NCBI GenBank assembly: GCA_902800435.1
Contig: CADCEQ010000021.1
Location: forward strand, 1-40,552
Length of the DNA stretch: 40,552 nucleotides
Reading direction: 5' to 3'
Origin: an uncultured Prevotellaceae bacterium
GTDB taxonomy: Bacteria; Bacteroidota; Bacteroidia; Bacteroidales; Bacteroidaceae
Positions 15,565 to 23,438 of this stretch are shown in pieces. Position numbers and translations under genes: made by a program. Numbering within the stretch: position 1 is the stretch's first letter; each line of letters opens with the position of its first letter. The notes beneath the pieces were generated by a model that saw nothing but the letters and a program-made list of their open reading frames with translations, did not search any database and was not told the origin of the DNA.

Positions 15565-17088
15565 ATGATTATCAAGGTTCTTTTAACCATCATCTTCCTG
15601 GCCGTGATGATTGGCGTGGGTGTCTACACCCGCAAGCAGGCCAGCAGTGTTGACGGATTCGTGCTGGGCGGACGCGCCGTGGGTCCCTGGCTGACGGCTT
15701 TTGCCTTCGGCACCTCTTATTTCTCGGCAGTGGTCTTCGTGGGCTACGCCGGACAGTTCGGATGGCGTTACGGCATGTCGTCGACGTGGATTGGCGTGGG
15801 CAATGCCGTCATCGGCTCGCTCCTGGCCTGGCTGCTGCTGGGCCGCCGCACGAAGCTGATGACGCAGCACATTGAGAGCCGCACGATGCCCGACTTCTTC
15901 GGCACCCGCTTCAGCGACCAGGGTCTGCGCGTCGTGGCCTCGGTCATCGCGTTCGTGTTTCTGATTCCCTATACCGCCGGCGTCTACAAGGGCATCTCAA
16001 CGCTCTTCGAGATGGGCTTCGGCATTCCCTACGAGTACTGCGTCATCATCATGGCCATCCTGACGGCCGTCTACGTGATTCTGGGCGGCTACAAGGCAAC
16101 GGCCATGAACGACTTCATACAGGGCGTCATCATGCTCTTCGGCATCGTGGCCATCATCGCCGCCGTGCTCTCGGCACAGGGCGGACTGTCGACTGCCGTC
16201 GACAAGCTGGCCCAGCTGCCCGCCGACGGCGCCACCGAGCCGGGCAGCGGCATGTTTGCCTCGTGGTTCGGCCCCGACCCGTGGGGACTGCTCGGCGTGG
16301 TCATCCTGACGTCGCTCGGCACGATGGGACTGCCCCAGATGGTGGGTAAGTTCTACTCCATCACCGACGAGGCAGCCATCAAGCGCGGCACCATCATCTC
16401 GACCATCTTCGCTTTCATCGTGGCCGGCGGCTGCTACTTCCTCGGCGGTTTCGGCCGTCTGTACGACCCCGTGATCGGCGCCAACGGCAAGATAGCCTTC
16501 GACTCCATCGTCCCAGCCATGCTCGTCACGCTGCCCGACGTGCTCATCGCCCTCGTGGTGCTGCTGGTGCTGTCGGCGTCGATGTCGACGCTGGCCTCGC
16601 TGGTGCTGACCTCGAGCTCGACGATGACGCTCGACCTCATCTACCGCGACAAGAAGTCGCTGCCCGGTGAAGTTGAGGACGGTACCATCGACGACATCGT
16701 GGCCGAGAAGATTGAGCGCCGCAAGGTGGTCGTGATGCGCGTGCTGATCATGTTCTTCATCGCCATCTCGCTGCTCATCGCGCTGAATCCGCCGACGTTC
16801 ATCGCCCAGCTCATGGGCATCTCGTGGGGCGCGCTGGCCGGTGCCTTCCTGGCTCCGTTCATGCTCGGTCTCTACTGGCGCGGCGTGACGACGGCCAGCG
16901 TCTGGGCGTGCTTCGTCTGGGGTGTCGGCCTGACGGTTGTCAACATGCTGCTGGGCAACCCCATCAACCCCATCAACTGCGGCGCCATCGCCATGGTCGG
17001 CGGCTTCCCCGTCGTCTGGATTGTCAGTCTGATCACGAAGAAGCTGCCGCAGAAGACAGTTGACAGCATCTTCGAGTGCTACAAATAA
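15565..17088 (+). CDS. Sodium:solute symporter (SSS/PutP family)
   Basis: This 507-residue protein has about 13 hydrophobic helices. The SSS signatures are near the N-terminus (VDGFVLGGRAVGPWLTAFAF, GTSYFSAVVFVGYAG) and in the middle (GMFASWFGPDPWGLL, TSLGTMGLPQMVGKFYSITD, and LVVLLVLSASMSTLASLVLTSSS in the sodium-site helix). The hydrophilic loop YRDKKSLPGEVEDGTIDDIV lies between late helices. It couples Na+ entry to solute uptake across the inner membrane; proline, pantothenate or an organic acid are all possible. It follows the porin by 19 bases and ends before a strong terminator. Confidence 0.9.
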   Translation: MIIKVLLTIIFLAVMIGVGVYTRKQASSVDGFVLGGRAVGPWLTAFAFGTSYFSAVVFVGYAGQFGWRYGMSSTWIGVGNAVIGSLLAWLLLGRRTKLMTQHIESRTMPDFFGTRFSDQGLRVVASVIAFVFLIPYTAGVYKGISTLFEMGFGIPYEYCVIIMAILTAVYVILGGYKATAMNDFIQGVIMLFGIVAIIAAVLSAQGGLSTAVDKLAQLPADGATEPGSGMFASWFGPDPWGLLGVVILTSLGTMGLPQMVGKFYSITDEAAIKRGTIISTIFAFIVAGGCYFLGGFGRLYDPVIGANGKIAFDSIVPAMLVTLPDVLIALVVLLVLSASMSTLASLVLTSSSTMTLDLIYRDKKSLPGEVEDGTIDDIVAEKIERRKVVVMRVLIMFFIAISLLIALNPPTFIAQLMGISWGALAGAFLAPFMLGLYWRGVTTASVWACFVWGVGLTVVNMLLGNPINPINCGAIAMVGGFPVVWIVSLITKKLPQKTVDSIFECYK

Positions 17089-17104
17089 CACTCTGTGTAG
17101 ACAG

Positions 17105-17140
17105 GGAGTTCAAGGAGTTCAAGGAGTTCAAGGAGTTCAG
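17105..17140. repeat. 9-bp tandem repeat GGAGTTCAA x4, with inverted copies downstream
   Basis: GGAGTTCAA occurs at 17105, 17114 and 17123, with GGAGTTCAG at 17132. The complementary CTTGAACTCC recurs at 17157-17166 and as CTTGAACTCCCTGAACTCC at 17202-17220. The same words build the inverted repeat at 21860-21982. Confidence 0.95.
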
Positions 17141-17171
17141 GACATTACCTGGTTTCCTTGAACTCCTTTTT
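17130..17171 (+). terminator. Terminator after the symporter gene, made from the 9-bp repeat
   Basis: AAGGAGTTCA (17130-17139) pairs with TGAACTCCTT (17159-17168) and is followed by a run of seven T (17165-17171). Confidence 0.85.
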
Positions 17172-17284
17172 TTGAGAGATTTCGGAGCTGACAGACATAC
17201 GTCTTGAACTCCCTGAACTCCTTGTCTCCCTGTCTCCCTAATTAAATATTTTCACTGAATGAAACGGGGCGTTTGCTGAAATTG

Positions 17285-17316
17285 TTTGGCCGCCCCGTTA
17301 TTTTTATGTATCTTTG
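17285..17316 (+). promoter_or_regulatory. Promoter of the secreted-protein/two-component cluster
   Basis: TTTG at 17285-17288 (-33) and TATCTTTG at 17309-17316 (-7) have a 20-base spacer, close to the consensus. The ATG is 28 bases after the box. It is the only clear promoter before 21820. Confidence 0.8.
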
Positions 17317-17343
17317 CACCATCGAAACTAATTTACAGAAAGC

Positions 17344-17721
17344 ATGAAAAAGATTGTTTTACTATTCCTGGCCATGATGGGGCTGTCGGTTGCACACGCC
17401 GACAACAGCTACACCTATCTGACCTTCGAGACGACTGACGGAGCCAGGATTTCGGTTCCCGCTTCGCAGCTGAAGATGACTATCAGAGGAAATACTCTGA
17501 GCACCGGCGAGCAGACGTTCACGCTGGCGAACCTCAGCAAGATGTATTTCACGGCCACCGACGAGACGACCACCGGCATCAGCACGGCGACCGCCGCCAC
17601 GATTGACGAGGCCACGGAAATCTACGACCTCAACGGCCGCCGAATCGACAACAGTAACCTGCCCAAGGGCGTCTACATCGTGAAGACCAAGGACAGAACC
17701 TATAAAATGACGGTGAAATGA
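17344..17721 (+). CDS. Small secreted protein with T9SS-like C-terminal tail
   Basis: This 125-residue protein has a signal peptide (MKKIVLLFLAMMGLSVAHA). A short beta module follows (about 21-70: YLTFETTDGARISVPASQL, TFTLANLSKMYF), then a Thr/Ala linker and a C-terminal strand set IYDLNGRRIDNSNLPKGVYI...YKMTVK. That ending is the pattern of Bacteroidetes type-A sorting tails ('D-x-x-G-R...G-x-Y-I/V...K'). The N-terminal module resembles the first 60 residues of the next gene. The stop overlaps the next start as ATGA, so translation is coupled. Function unknown; perhaps a surface partner of the next protein. Confidence 0.8.
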   Translation: MKKIVLLFLAMMGLSVAHADNSYTYLTFETTDGARISVPASQLKMTIRGNTLSTGEQTFTLANLSKMYFTATDETTTGISTATAATIDEATEIYDLNGRRIDNSNLPKGVYIVKTKDRTYKMTVK

Positions 17722-19919
17722 GAAAGGTATTTGCACTACTCACGGCCCTCGTGCTGACGATAGCAGCTACGGGCCAGACGCTGAACGTCAAGGTGGGCTC
17801 TGTCAGCTACCTCTTCCCGGCAGCCTCTGCGGGCGACATGACCTACAGCGAGAACGGCACGCTGCTCACCATCATGGGCAAGACGTTCACCGTCGGCGAC
17901 ATCGACGCCATGACCGTCGACGAGACGGCCGTGACGGACAACACCGTCGACATCAGCTATGACGGCACGGCGGCCACCGTCAGCGTGGCTGGCAACGTGG
18001 CACAGTACGTCACGCCGACCGTCAGCGGCGGCCACGTCAGCATTGCACAGAGCAACACCGCCGACGTCGACGGCGACGAGATTACCTACACCCTCAGCGG
18101 CACGACCGCCGACGGCGAGTTTGCCCTCGCGGGCTCGTATAAGTGTACGGTGGCGCTGGCAGGCCTGACGATGACCAACCCCAGCGGTGCGGCCATCAAC
18201 ATCAGCAACGGCAAGCGCATACAGCTGAGCGTCAAGAAGAACACCGTGAACACGCTGGCCGACGGCGCTTCGGGCGCGCAGACGGGATGCATCTACAGCA
18301 AGGGCCAGCTGCAGCTGCAGGGCAACGGCACGCTGAACGTCGCGGGACTGACGAAGCACGCCATCAAGAGCGGCGACTACATTGAGGTGAAGAACCTGAC
18401 GCTGAACGTCACAGCGGCCGTGGCCGACGGCATCTCGTGCAATGAGTACTTCCTCATGAAGAGCGGCGCGGTCAGCATCAGCGGCGTCGGCGACGACGGC
18501 ATACAATGCGACCTCGACGGCACAGCCAGCACCGGCGAGACCGCCGACCACGAGGACGAGGACAGCGGCAACATCTACATCGAAGGCGGCACGCTGACCG
18601 TCAGCACCACGGCCAAGGGCGGAAAAGGCCTGAAGACCGACAGCACGGTGCGCATAGACGGCGGCACGCTGACCTTCAATGCCAACGGCGCCGTCGATAC
18701 CAGCGACAGCAGCGACCCGTCGTATGTGGCAGCCATCAAGGGCAGCAAGGTGGTGCAGAACAACGGCACGGTGGCCATCAACGTCAAGGGAACGGCCGGT
18801 CGCGGCATCAGCGCCGACGACATTGAGACCAACGGCGGCGAGCTGACCATCGTCAACAGCGCGGCGCCCACCACCATCGCGAACGACGTGAAGTCGGCCA
18901 AGGGACTGAAGGGCCTGAACATTGCCCTTAATGCCGGTACCATCAGCATCACCATGAGCGGCAATGCCAGCAAGGCCATCAGCTGCGGCGACGGCACAAA
19001 GTCGACCAGCGGCGGCGGAGGCGGCTGGGGCGGCTGGGGCGGTCCCGGCGGCGGCATGGGCGGCGGCATGGGCGGCGGCACCAAGTGGACCGACATCACG
19101 GGCAGCTACACCCAGGGCCGCAGCGACGGCACGGGCCCCGTGCTCACCGTCACGCAGACGGGGTCGGCCTACAGCTCGTCGTCGGCCAAGGCCATCAAGG
19201 CCATCTGCGCCGTCACCGTCTACGGCGGTCAGACCGAGGTCTACACCAAGACCAGCGGCGGCGAGGGCCTGGAGTCGAAGACGAGTGTCGACATCAGGGG
19301 CGGCCAGCATTATTTCCAGTGCTACGACGACTGCATCAACTCGGCAGGCAAGATCTACTTCAACGGAGGCGTCACCGTCTGCTACTCGAACGGTAACGAC
19401 GCCGTCGACTCGAACGCCGGCACCACCGGGGCCATCACCATCGGCAACGGCGTGGCTTTCGCCTACTCGACGAAGGGCGGGGCCGAGGAGGGCTTCGACT
19501 GCGACAACAACTCGTACATACAGATTACCGGCACGGGCATCGGCATCAGCGCCGGCGGCAGCCAAGGCGGCGGAGGCGGCGGAGGCGGACGTCCCGGCGG
19601 CGGCGGTGGCAGCAGCAGCGGCACCATCTCGAATGCCAAGCAGGGCTATGCCCTCCTGACCAGCAGCATCAGCTATGCAGCCAACCGCTACTACACGCTG
19701 GCCGACGCATCGGGCAAGAATCTGGTCACCTACTCCTTTGCAGGCTCATGCAACAGCAATCTGTCGCTGTTCACAGCCACCGGCATGGTGAAGGGCTCTA
19801 CCTACAACGTGAAATACAGCACGACGGCTCCCACCGACGCCACCACGGCCTGGCACGGCCTCTACCTCGGCTCGTCGGCCGTGGGCACCAACAACGTCAC
19901 GTCGTTCACAGCACAATAA
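17718..19919 (+). CDS. Secreted Cthe_2159-type carbohydrate-binding beta-helix protein
   Basis: This 733-residue protein has a signal peptide (MRKVFALLTALVLTIAATG). A short N-terminal module resembles that of the preceding protein. A long repetitive region follows (about 70-630) with strands such as GAAINISNGKRIQLSVKKNT, GTLNVAGLTKHAIKSGDYIE, ADGISCNEYFLMKSGAVSIS and DDGIQCDLDG. Recurrent 'I-x-G-G-x-L-T-V/F' and 'D-G-I/D-S' turns match the Cthe_2159 right-handed beta-helix family, whose founding member binds cellulose and polygalacturonate. Two Gly-rich loops interrupt the helix (about 433-454, GGGGGWGGWGGPGGGMGGG; and about 614-633). The C-terminus is a beta module without a sorting tail. 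Ligand here not determinable. Confidence 0.83.
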   Translation: MRKVFALLTALVLTIAATGQTLNVKVGSVSYLFPAASAGDMTYSENGTLLTIMGKTFTVGDIDAMTVDETAVTDNTVDISYDGTAATVSVAGNVAQYVTPTVSGGHVSIAQSNTADVDGDEITYTLSGTTADGEFALAGSYKCTVALAGLTMTNPSGAAINISNGKRIQLSVKKNTVNTLADGASGAQTGCIYSKGQLQLQGNGTLNVAGLTKHAIKSGDYIEVKNLTLNVTAAVADGISCNEYFLMKSGAVSISGVGDDGIQCDLDGTASTGETADHEDEDSGNIYIEGGTLTVSTTAKGGKGLKTDSTVRIDGGTLTFNANGAVDTSDSSDPSYVAAIKGSKVVQNNGTVAINVKGTAGRGISADDIETNGGELTIVNSAAPTTIANDVKSAKGLKGLNIALNAGTISITMSGNASKAISCGDGTKSTSGGGGGWGGWGGPGGGMGGGMGGGTKWTDITGSYTQGRSDGTGPVLTVTQTGSAYSSSSAKAIKAICAVTVYGGQTEVYTKTSGGEGLESKTSVDIRGGQHYFQCYDDCINSAGKIYFNGGVTVCYSNGNDAVDSNAGTTGAITIGNGVAFAYSTKGGAEEGFDCDNNSYIQITGTGIGISAGGSQGGGGGGGGRPGGGGGSSSGTISNAKQGYALLTSSISYAANRYYTLADASGKNLVTYSFAGSCNSNLSLFTATGMVKGSTYNVKYSTTAPTDATTAWHGLYLGSSAVGTNNVTSFTAQ

Positions 19920-19945
19920 AACGGTCTGTTCCTACGTTATAGAGT

Positions 19946-21109
19946 ATGGATAGAAGAATCTGGATGAAGCAGTCGCGTCAGGAGAATCTGATTTACTTGG
20001 CAGTGTGGGGTGTGCTCTTTGCAACCCCGCTGCTGAGTGCTTATATCCGTATGGTCGGCGAGCCGAATGCCGTGTTCGACTGGGCGGAGGTGTTCTTCCT
20101 GTGGCGCCGGTTTGCTGTCTTTCTGCTGCTGTTTCTTATCCATAACTTCCTGCTGGCGCCCCTGCTGGTTTACGGACACCGGCGGGCGGCCTACTTCACG
20201 CTCATGGGCGTCATGATAGCAGGGTTCACGGTTTATCAGTGCAACAGCCGTCCCGAAGGCAGGCGGCACAAGGGCTTCGGGCCGCCGCCCACCGAGATGC
20301 GCGACCGTCACCAGCCGCCCTTTGGCGAACGCCGGCATGAAGGGCCGCGCCACGACAGGTTCCGCCGCGACGTTCCCCCACCCTTCTTCGGCGAGCGCGA
20401 GATACTGAGCATCGTGGTGCTTCTGCTGATGTTCGGTGCCAACCTGGGCATCAAGGGCTATTTCCGCAGCAGCGACGACCGCAAGCGGCTGGCAGAGCTC
20501 AAGAAGCAGAACCTGGAGCAGCAGCTGGAGTACCTGCGCTATCAAATCAACCCACACTTCTTCATGAACACGCTCAACAACATCCACGCCCTGGTCGACA
20601 TCGACCCCGCCAAGGCGCAGGAGACCATCGTCGAGCTGTCGAAGATGATGCGCTTCGTGCTCTACGAGGGCGACAAGCACGGCGTGCCGCTCACCCGCGA
20701 GCTCGACTTCGTACGCACATACATCAGCCTGATGCAGCTGCGTTATACCGACAAGGTGAAGATTACGCTCAGCCTGCCCGACGAGGTGCCCGACAAGACC
20801 ATCGCCCCGCTGATACTCATTGCCTTCGTCGAGAATGCCTTCAAGCACGGCGTCAGCTACCAGCACGACTCGTTCATCGAGGTGAAGGCCAGCGTCGAGG
20901 CCGACCGCCTGCACTTCAACTGCCGCAACTCGAAGGCAGGCGACGGCACGTCGGGAACGAAAGGCGGCGTGGGCCTCGCCAACGTCCGCAAGCGCCTGAA
21001 CCTGCTCTACGGTCACGACTACGCGCTCCACATCAAGGACGACGCCAGCGTCTACAACGTTGAACTCGACATTCCCTTAAAATCGAAAATAGTAAATCGT
21101 AAATCGTAA
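19946..21109 (+). CDS. LytS-type sensor histidine kinase with His/Pro/Arg-rich periplasmic loop
   Basis: The 387-residue membrane kinase has four hydrophobic segments (about 16-34, 52-72, 77-95, 149-166). A coiled-coil linker (KRLAELKKQNLEQQLEYLRY) leads to the His_kinase domain with phospho-acceptor His204 in YQINPHFFMNTLNNIHAL, then the ATPase part (IAPLILIAFVENAFKHG, GGVGLANVRKRL). The topology puts residues about 96-148 in the periplasm. That loop is strikingly rich in H, P, R and G (RRHKGFGPPP, ERRHEGPRHDRFRRD). It starts 26 bases after the beta-helix gene with no terminator between, and abuts the regulator gene. It should phosphorylate the next protein. Confidence 0.92.
   Translation: MDRRIWMKQSRQENLIYLAVWGVLFATPLLSAYIRMVGEPNAVFDWAEVFFLWRRFAVFLLLFLIHNFLLAPLLVYGHRRAAYFTLMGVMIAGFTVYQCNSRPEGRRHKGFGPPPTEMRDRHQPPFGERRHEGPRHDRFRRDVPPPFFGEREILSIVVLLLMFGANLGIKGYFRSSDDRKRLAELKKQNLEQQLEYLRYQINPHFFMNTLNNIHALVDIDPAKAQETIVELSKMMRFVLYEGDKHGVPLTRELDFVRTYISLMQLRYTDKVKITLSLPDEVPDKTIAPLILIAFVENAFKHGVSYQHDSFIEVKASVEADRLHFNCRNSKAGDGTSGTKGGVGLANVRKRLNLLYGHDYALHIKDDASVYNVELDIPLKSKIVNRKS
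21093..21109. repeat. Heptamer repeat TAAATCG at the kinase/regulator junction
   Basis: TAAATCG occurs at 21093-21099 and 21100-21106, and TAA (21107-21109) begins a third unit that becomes TAAATGA. It encodes the end of the kinase (V-N-R-K-S), its stop TAA and the A of the next ATG (21110). Confidence 0.85.
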
Positions 21110-21820
21110 ATGAACATTCGCTGTTTAGCCATCGACGACGAGCCACTGGCTCTGCAGCAGCTCGTCACCTATATTATAAAGGTGCCGTTCCTTGAATTGG
21201 CCGCCCAGTGCCAGAGTGCGCTCGAGGCACGCCAGTTCCTGGAGCACGACACTGCCGACGCCATCTTCTGCGACATCAACATGCCCGACCTCAATGGCAT
21301 GGACTTCGTGAAGTCGCTCACCGCCCCACCCCTCGTGGTCTTCACCACAGCCTACTCGGAATATGCCGTCGAGGGCTTCCGGGTGAATGCCGTCGACTAT
21401 CTGCTGAAGCCCTTCGGACTGCAGGATTTCATGAGGGCTGCCAACCGGCTGCGCGACCGGCTGGCCCCACAGCCTCAGGACACGGCCGACGACGATACGC
21501 TCTTCCTGAAGACCGACTACCGCATGGTTAAGGTCGCCATCAGCGCCATCCGCTACGTCGAGGGCATGAGCGAATATCTGAAGGTGTGGCTCGACGGTGA
21601 GCCGAAGCCCATCATCACGCTGCTCTCAATGAAAAAACTGGAGGAGCGGCTGCCCGACTGCTTCATGCGCATTCACCGTTCCTACATCGTCAATCTGACT
21701 AAGATTCAGGAGGTTAACAAGAACCGCGTCATCCTCGACGCCGACACCAGCCTGCCTATAGGCGACCTCTACAAAGAGGCCTTCCAAGCCTATCTCGACT
21801 CCAAATTCTTAGGGAAATAA
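21110..21820 (+). CDS. LytTR-family response regulator
   Basis: The 236-residue protein has an N-terminal receiver with acidic D9/D10, phospho-acceptor Asp55 in AIFCDINMPDLNGMDF, the T-T-A motif (VFTTAYSEYAVEGF) and the K-P-F (LLKPFGLQDF). A C-terminal LytTR DNA-binding domain spans about 130-230 (DTLFLKTDYRMVKVAISAIRYVEGMSEYLKV, LPDCFMRIHRSYIVNLTKI, LPIGDLYKEAFQAYL). It begins at the base after the kinase stop. It is likely the output of the kinase, and autoregulation of the cluster from 17285 is plausible but not shown. Confidence 0.94.
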   Translation: MNIRCLAIDDEPLALQQLVTYIIKVPFLELAAQCQSALEARQFLEHDTADAIFCDINMPDLNGMDFVKSLTAPPLVVFTTAYSEYAVEGFRVNAVDYLLKPFGLQDFMRAANRLRDRLAPQPQDTADDDTLFLKTDYRMVKVAISAIRYVEGMSEYLKVWLDGEPKPIITLLSMKKLEERLPDCFMRIHRSYIVNLTKIQEVNKNRVILDADTSLPIGDLYKEAFQAYLDSKFLGK

Positions 21821-21859
21821 CGTTTCAGTTGTCACAAGCTCCGCTTGTTCTTTGTAGAC

Positions 21860-21982
21860 AAGGAGTTCAGGGAGTTCAAGGAGTTCAGGACATATGTTCG
21901 TTGACTCCAGAATCCTCTAATCCGTGAAAGAGACAAGGGAATTAAGTATTGTCTTGAACTCCTTGAACTCCCTGAACTCCTT
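21860..21982. terminator. Long inverted repeat built from the 9-bp unit, shared convergent terminator
   Basis: Arm 21860-21887 (AAGGAGTTCAGGGAGTTCAA and on) is a perfect 28-bp complement of 21955-21982. The pairing extends three more bases beyond one mismatch. It lies between the convergent LytTR and rmuC genes, and the right side runs into CTTTT on the plus strand. Each arm is three units of (A/G)GGAGTTCA. Confidence 0.85.
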
Positions 21983-21991
21983 GAACTCCTT

Positions 21992-23323
21992 TTATTCCCC
22001 CTCCATCGGCGGCAGGGGGTGCTTCACGTCCTCCTTGATGCCCAGCTGCTTCATCTCATTGGCCTTCTGCAGGATGCCACGCGTGCCGTCGACCGACTTC
22101 TGCATATCGGCGAAATCAGTAGTCAGCGTGTCGATGTCGCGACCAATCTTGGCCGTACGCTCGGCAAACAGCCCGATGCGCGAGACCAGCTGCTCGGCCA
22201 GCCCCACAATCTTTTTCTGGTTCTCCGTCTGGTTGTGCTGCCGCCAGGCTATCTGAATCATGCGCAGGATGGCGAAGAGGTTCTGTGTGCTCGATATGAA
22301 CACTTTCTTGTCGAAGGCCTCGGCCCACAACTTCGGGTCGCGCGCAAGAGCCACCTGGAGGGCAGTCTCGTTGGGCACGTACATAATGACGAAGTCGATG
22401 GCCGTGCGGGGCGGCTGAATGTAGCGGCTGTAGTCCTTGACGGCCAGTTCCTTCACGTGTGAGCGCAGGCTCTGCACGTGGCGGTCGAGCATCTGCTGGC
22501 GGACGTTCTCCGCCTGCTCGTTCACGTAGTCGTAGTAGGCCTTGATTGAGACCTTCGCGTCGATGACCACATCCTGATTGCCGGGATAGTGGAGCACGAC
22601 GTCGGGACGCATGGAGCGGCCTGTGTCCTCGTTGCGCACGCTGAAGCCGTCCTGGTCGGTGATGGTGTCCTGAATGTCGTAGTCGAAGCCCCGCTTGAAG
22701 CCCTGCGAGTCGAGCAGCTCCTGCAGAACCAGCTCGCCCCAGTCGCCCGCCTGCTTCGAGTCGCCGCGCAGGGCATTGGTCAGCCGCGTCGCCGTGCGGT
22801 CCATCCGCTCGGCCTGCTCGCCCACCTGCCGCAGCCGCTCGGTCAGCGAGGCAGCGGTCTTGGCAGCCTCGCGGTCGCTCTCAACGATGGTCTTCTGCAG
22901 CTCGGCAAAGCTGTCGCCGATGGGCTTGGTGATGTGCTCCATCGCCTCGCGGTTCTCGTCCTTCAGGCGGTCGCTGGTCTTCGATAGCACGTTGGCAGCC
23001 AGATTGTGGAACTGCTCGCGCACGACGTTCAGCTGCTCCTGGAACTGCTCCTGGCGCAGCCGCGTCTCGGCGGCGTTCTGCTCCTTCAGCAGGCTAATCT
23101 CGTTCTCCTGCGAGATGCTGAGGGCGTTCAGGTGGCGGTTCTCGGCCTGCAGGCTGGCCACCAGCTCGTTCTTGCCCTCCAGGTCGACGGTGGTATGGTG
23201 CAGCGACGTCGCCGTAGCCTCCGACATGATGCGCAGCGCCGTGTAGCGGCGGTTGGCCACGAGGTAGGCGGCCACCATGCCTATGCCGATGCCGATGATT
23301 GCTGCGATGATGATTTCAAGCAT
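21992..23323 (-). CDS. rmuC: DNA recombination protein RmuC
   Basis: The 443-residue protein has an N-terminal membrane helix (MLEIIIAAIIGIGIGMVAAYLV). A long coiled coil follows (about 45-195, with KNELVASLQAENRHLNAL and QEQFQEQLNVVREQFHNL). The RmuC nuclease-like domain comes next: GDWGELVLQELLDSQGF, RPDVVLHYPGNQDVVIDAKVS with the D...D-A-K of a PD-(D/E)xK fold, then DFVIMYVPNETALQVAL. RmuC limits inversions at short inverted repeats in E. coli, a notable neighbour for DNA this rich in them. It is a single-gene unit ending at the inverted repeat. Confidence 0.95.
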   Translation of the reverse strand: MLEIIIAAIIGIGIGMVAAYLVANRRYTALRIMSEATATSLHHTTVDLEGKNELVASLQAENRHLNALSISQENEISLLKEQNAAETRLRQEQFQEQLNVVREQFHNLAANVLSKTSDRLKDENREAMEHITKPIGDSFAELQKTIVESDREAAKTAASLTERLRQVGEQAERMDRTATRLTNALRGDSKQAGDWGELVLQELLDSQGFKRGFDYDIQDTITDQDGFSVRNEDTGRSMRPDVVLHYPGNQDVVIDAKVSIKAYYDYVNEQAENVRQQMLDRHVQSLRSHVKELAVKDYSRYIQPPRTAIDFVIMYVPNETALQVALARDPKLWAEAFDKKVFISSTQNLFAILRMIQIAWRQHNQTENQKKIVGLAEQLVSRIGLFAERTAKIGRDIDTLTTDFADMQKSVDGTRGILQKANEMKQLGIKEDVKHPLPPMEGE

Positions 23324-23352
23324 AAGATTCTTCTGTTTTCACGTTCTGGCTG

Positions 23353-23360
23353 CAAATTTA
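23353..23360 (-). promoter_or_regulatory. rmuC promoter, -7 box TAAATTTG
   Basis: The minus strand reads TAAATTTG 29 bases before the rmuC ATG (23321-23323). It is divergent from the nucleotidase promoter 45 bases away. Confidence 0.6.
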
Positions 23361-23404
23361 CGGAAATTTTCTTAATTACCTGCCGCTCTTCCGAAAATTA
23401 TTTG

Positions 23405-23412
23405 TACCTTTG
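23405..23412 (+). promoter_or_regulatory. Promoter of the nucleotidase-GH43-CDF operon, TACCTTTG
   Basis: TACCTTTG would start transcription at about 23418-23420. The first ATG (23421) would then be leaderless, which favours the second ATG at 23439 for the nucleotidase. Confidence 0.7.
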
Positions 23413-23438
23413 CACTACTAATGAAGAATCTGAAGACT

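Noticed and set aside
17736..19565. 609-codon minus-strand open frame opposite the beta-helix gene
   Set aside because: Shadow of GGC/GAC/ACC codon runs; repetitive A/V/D/G composition mirrors the repeats of the real protein.
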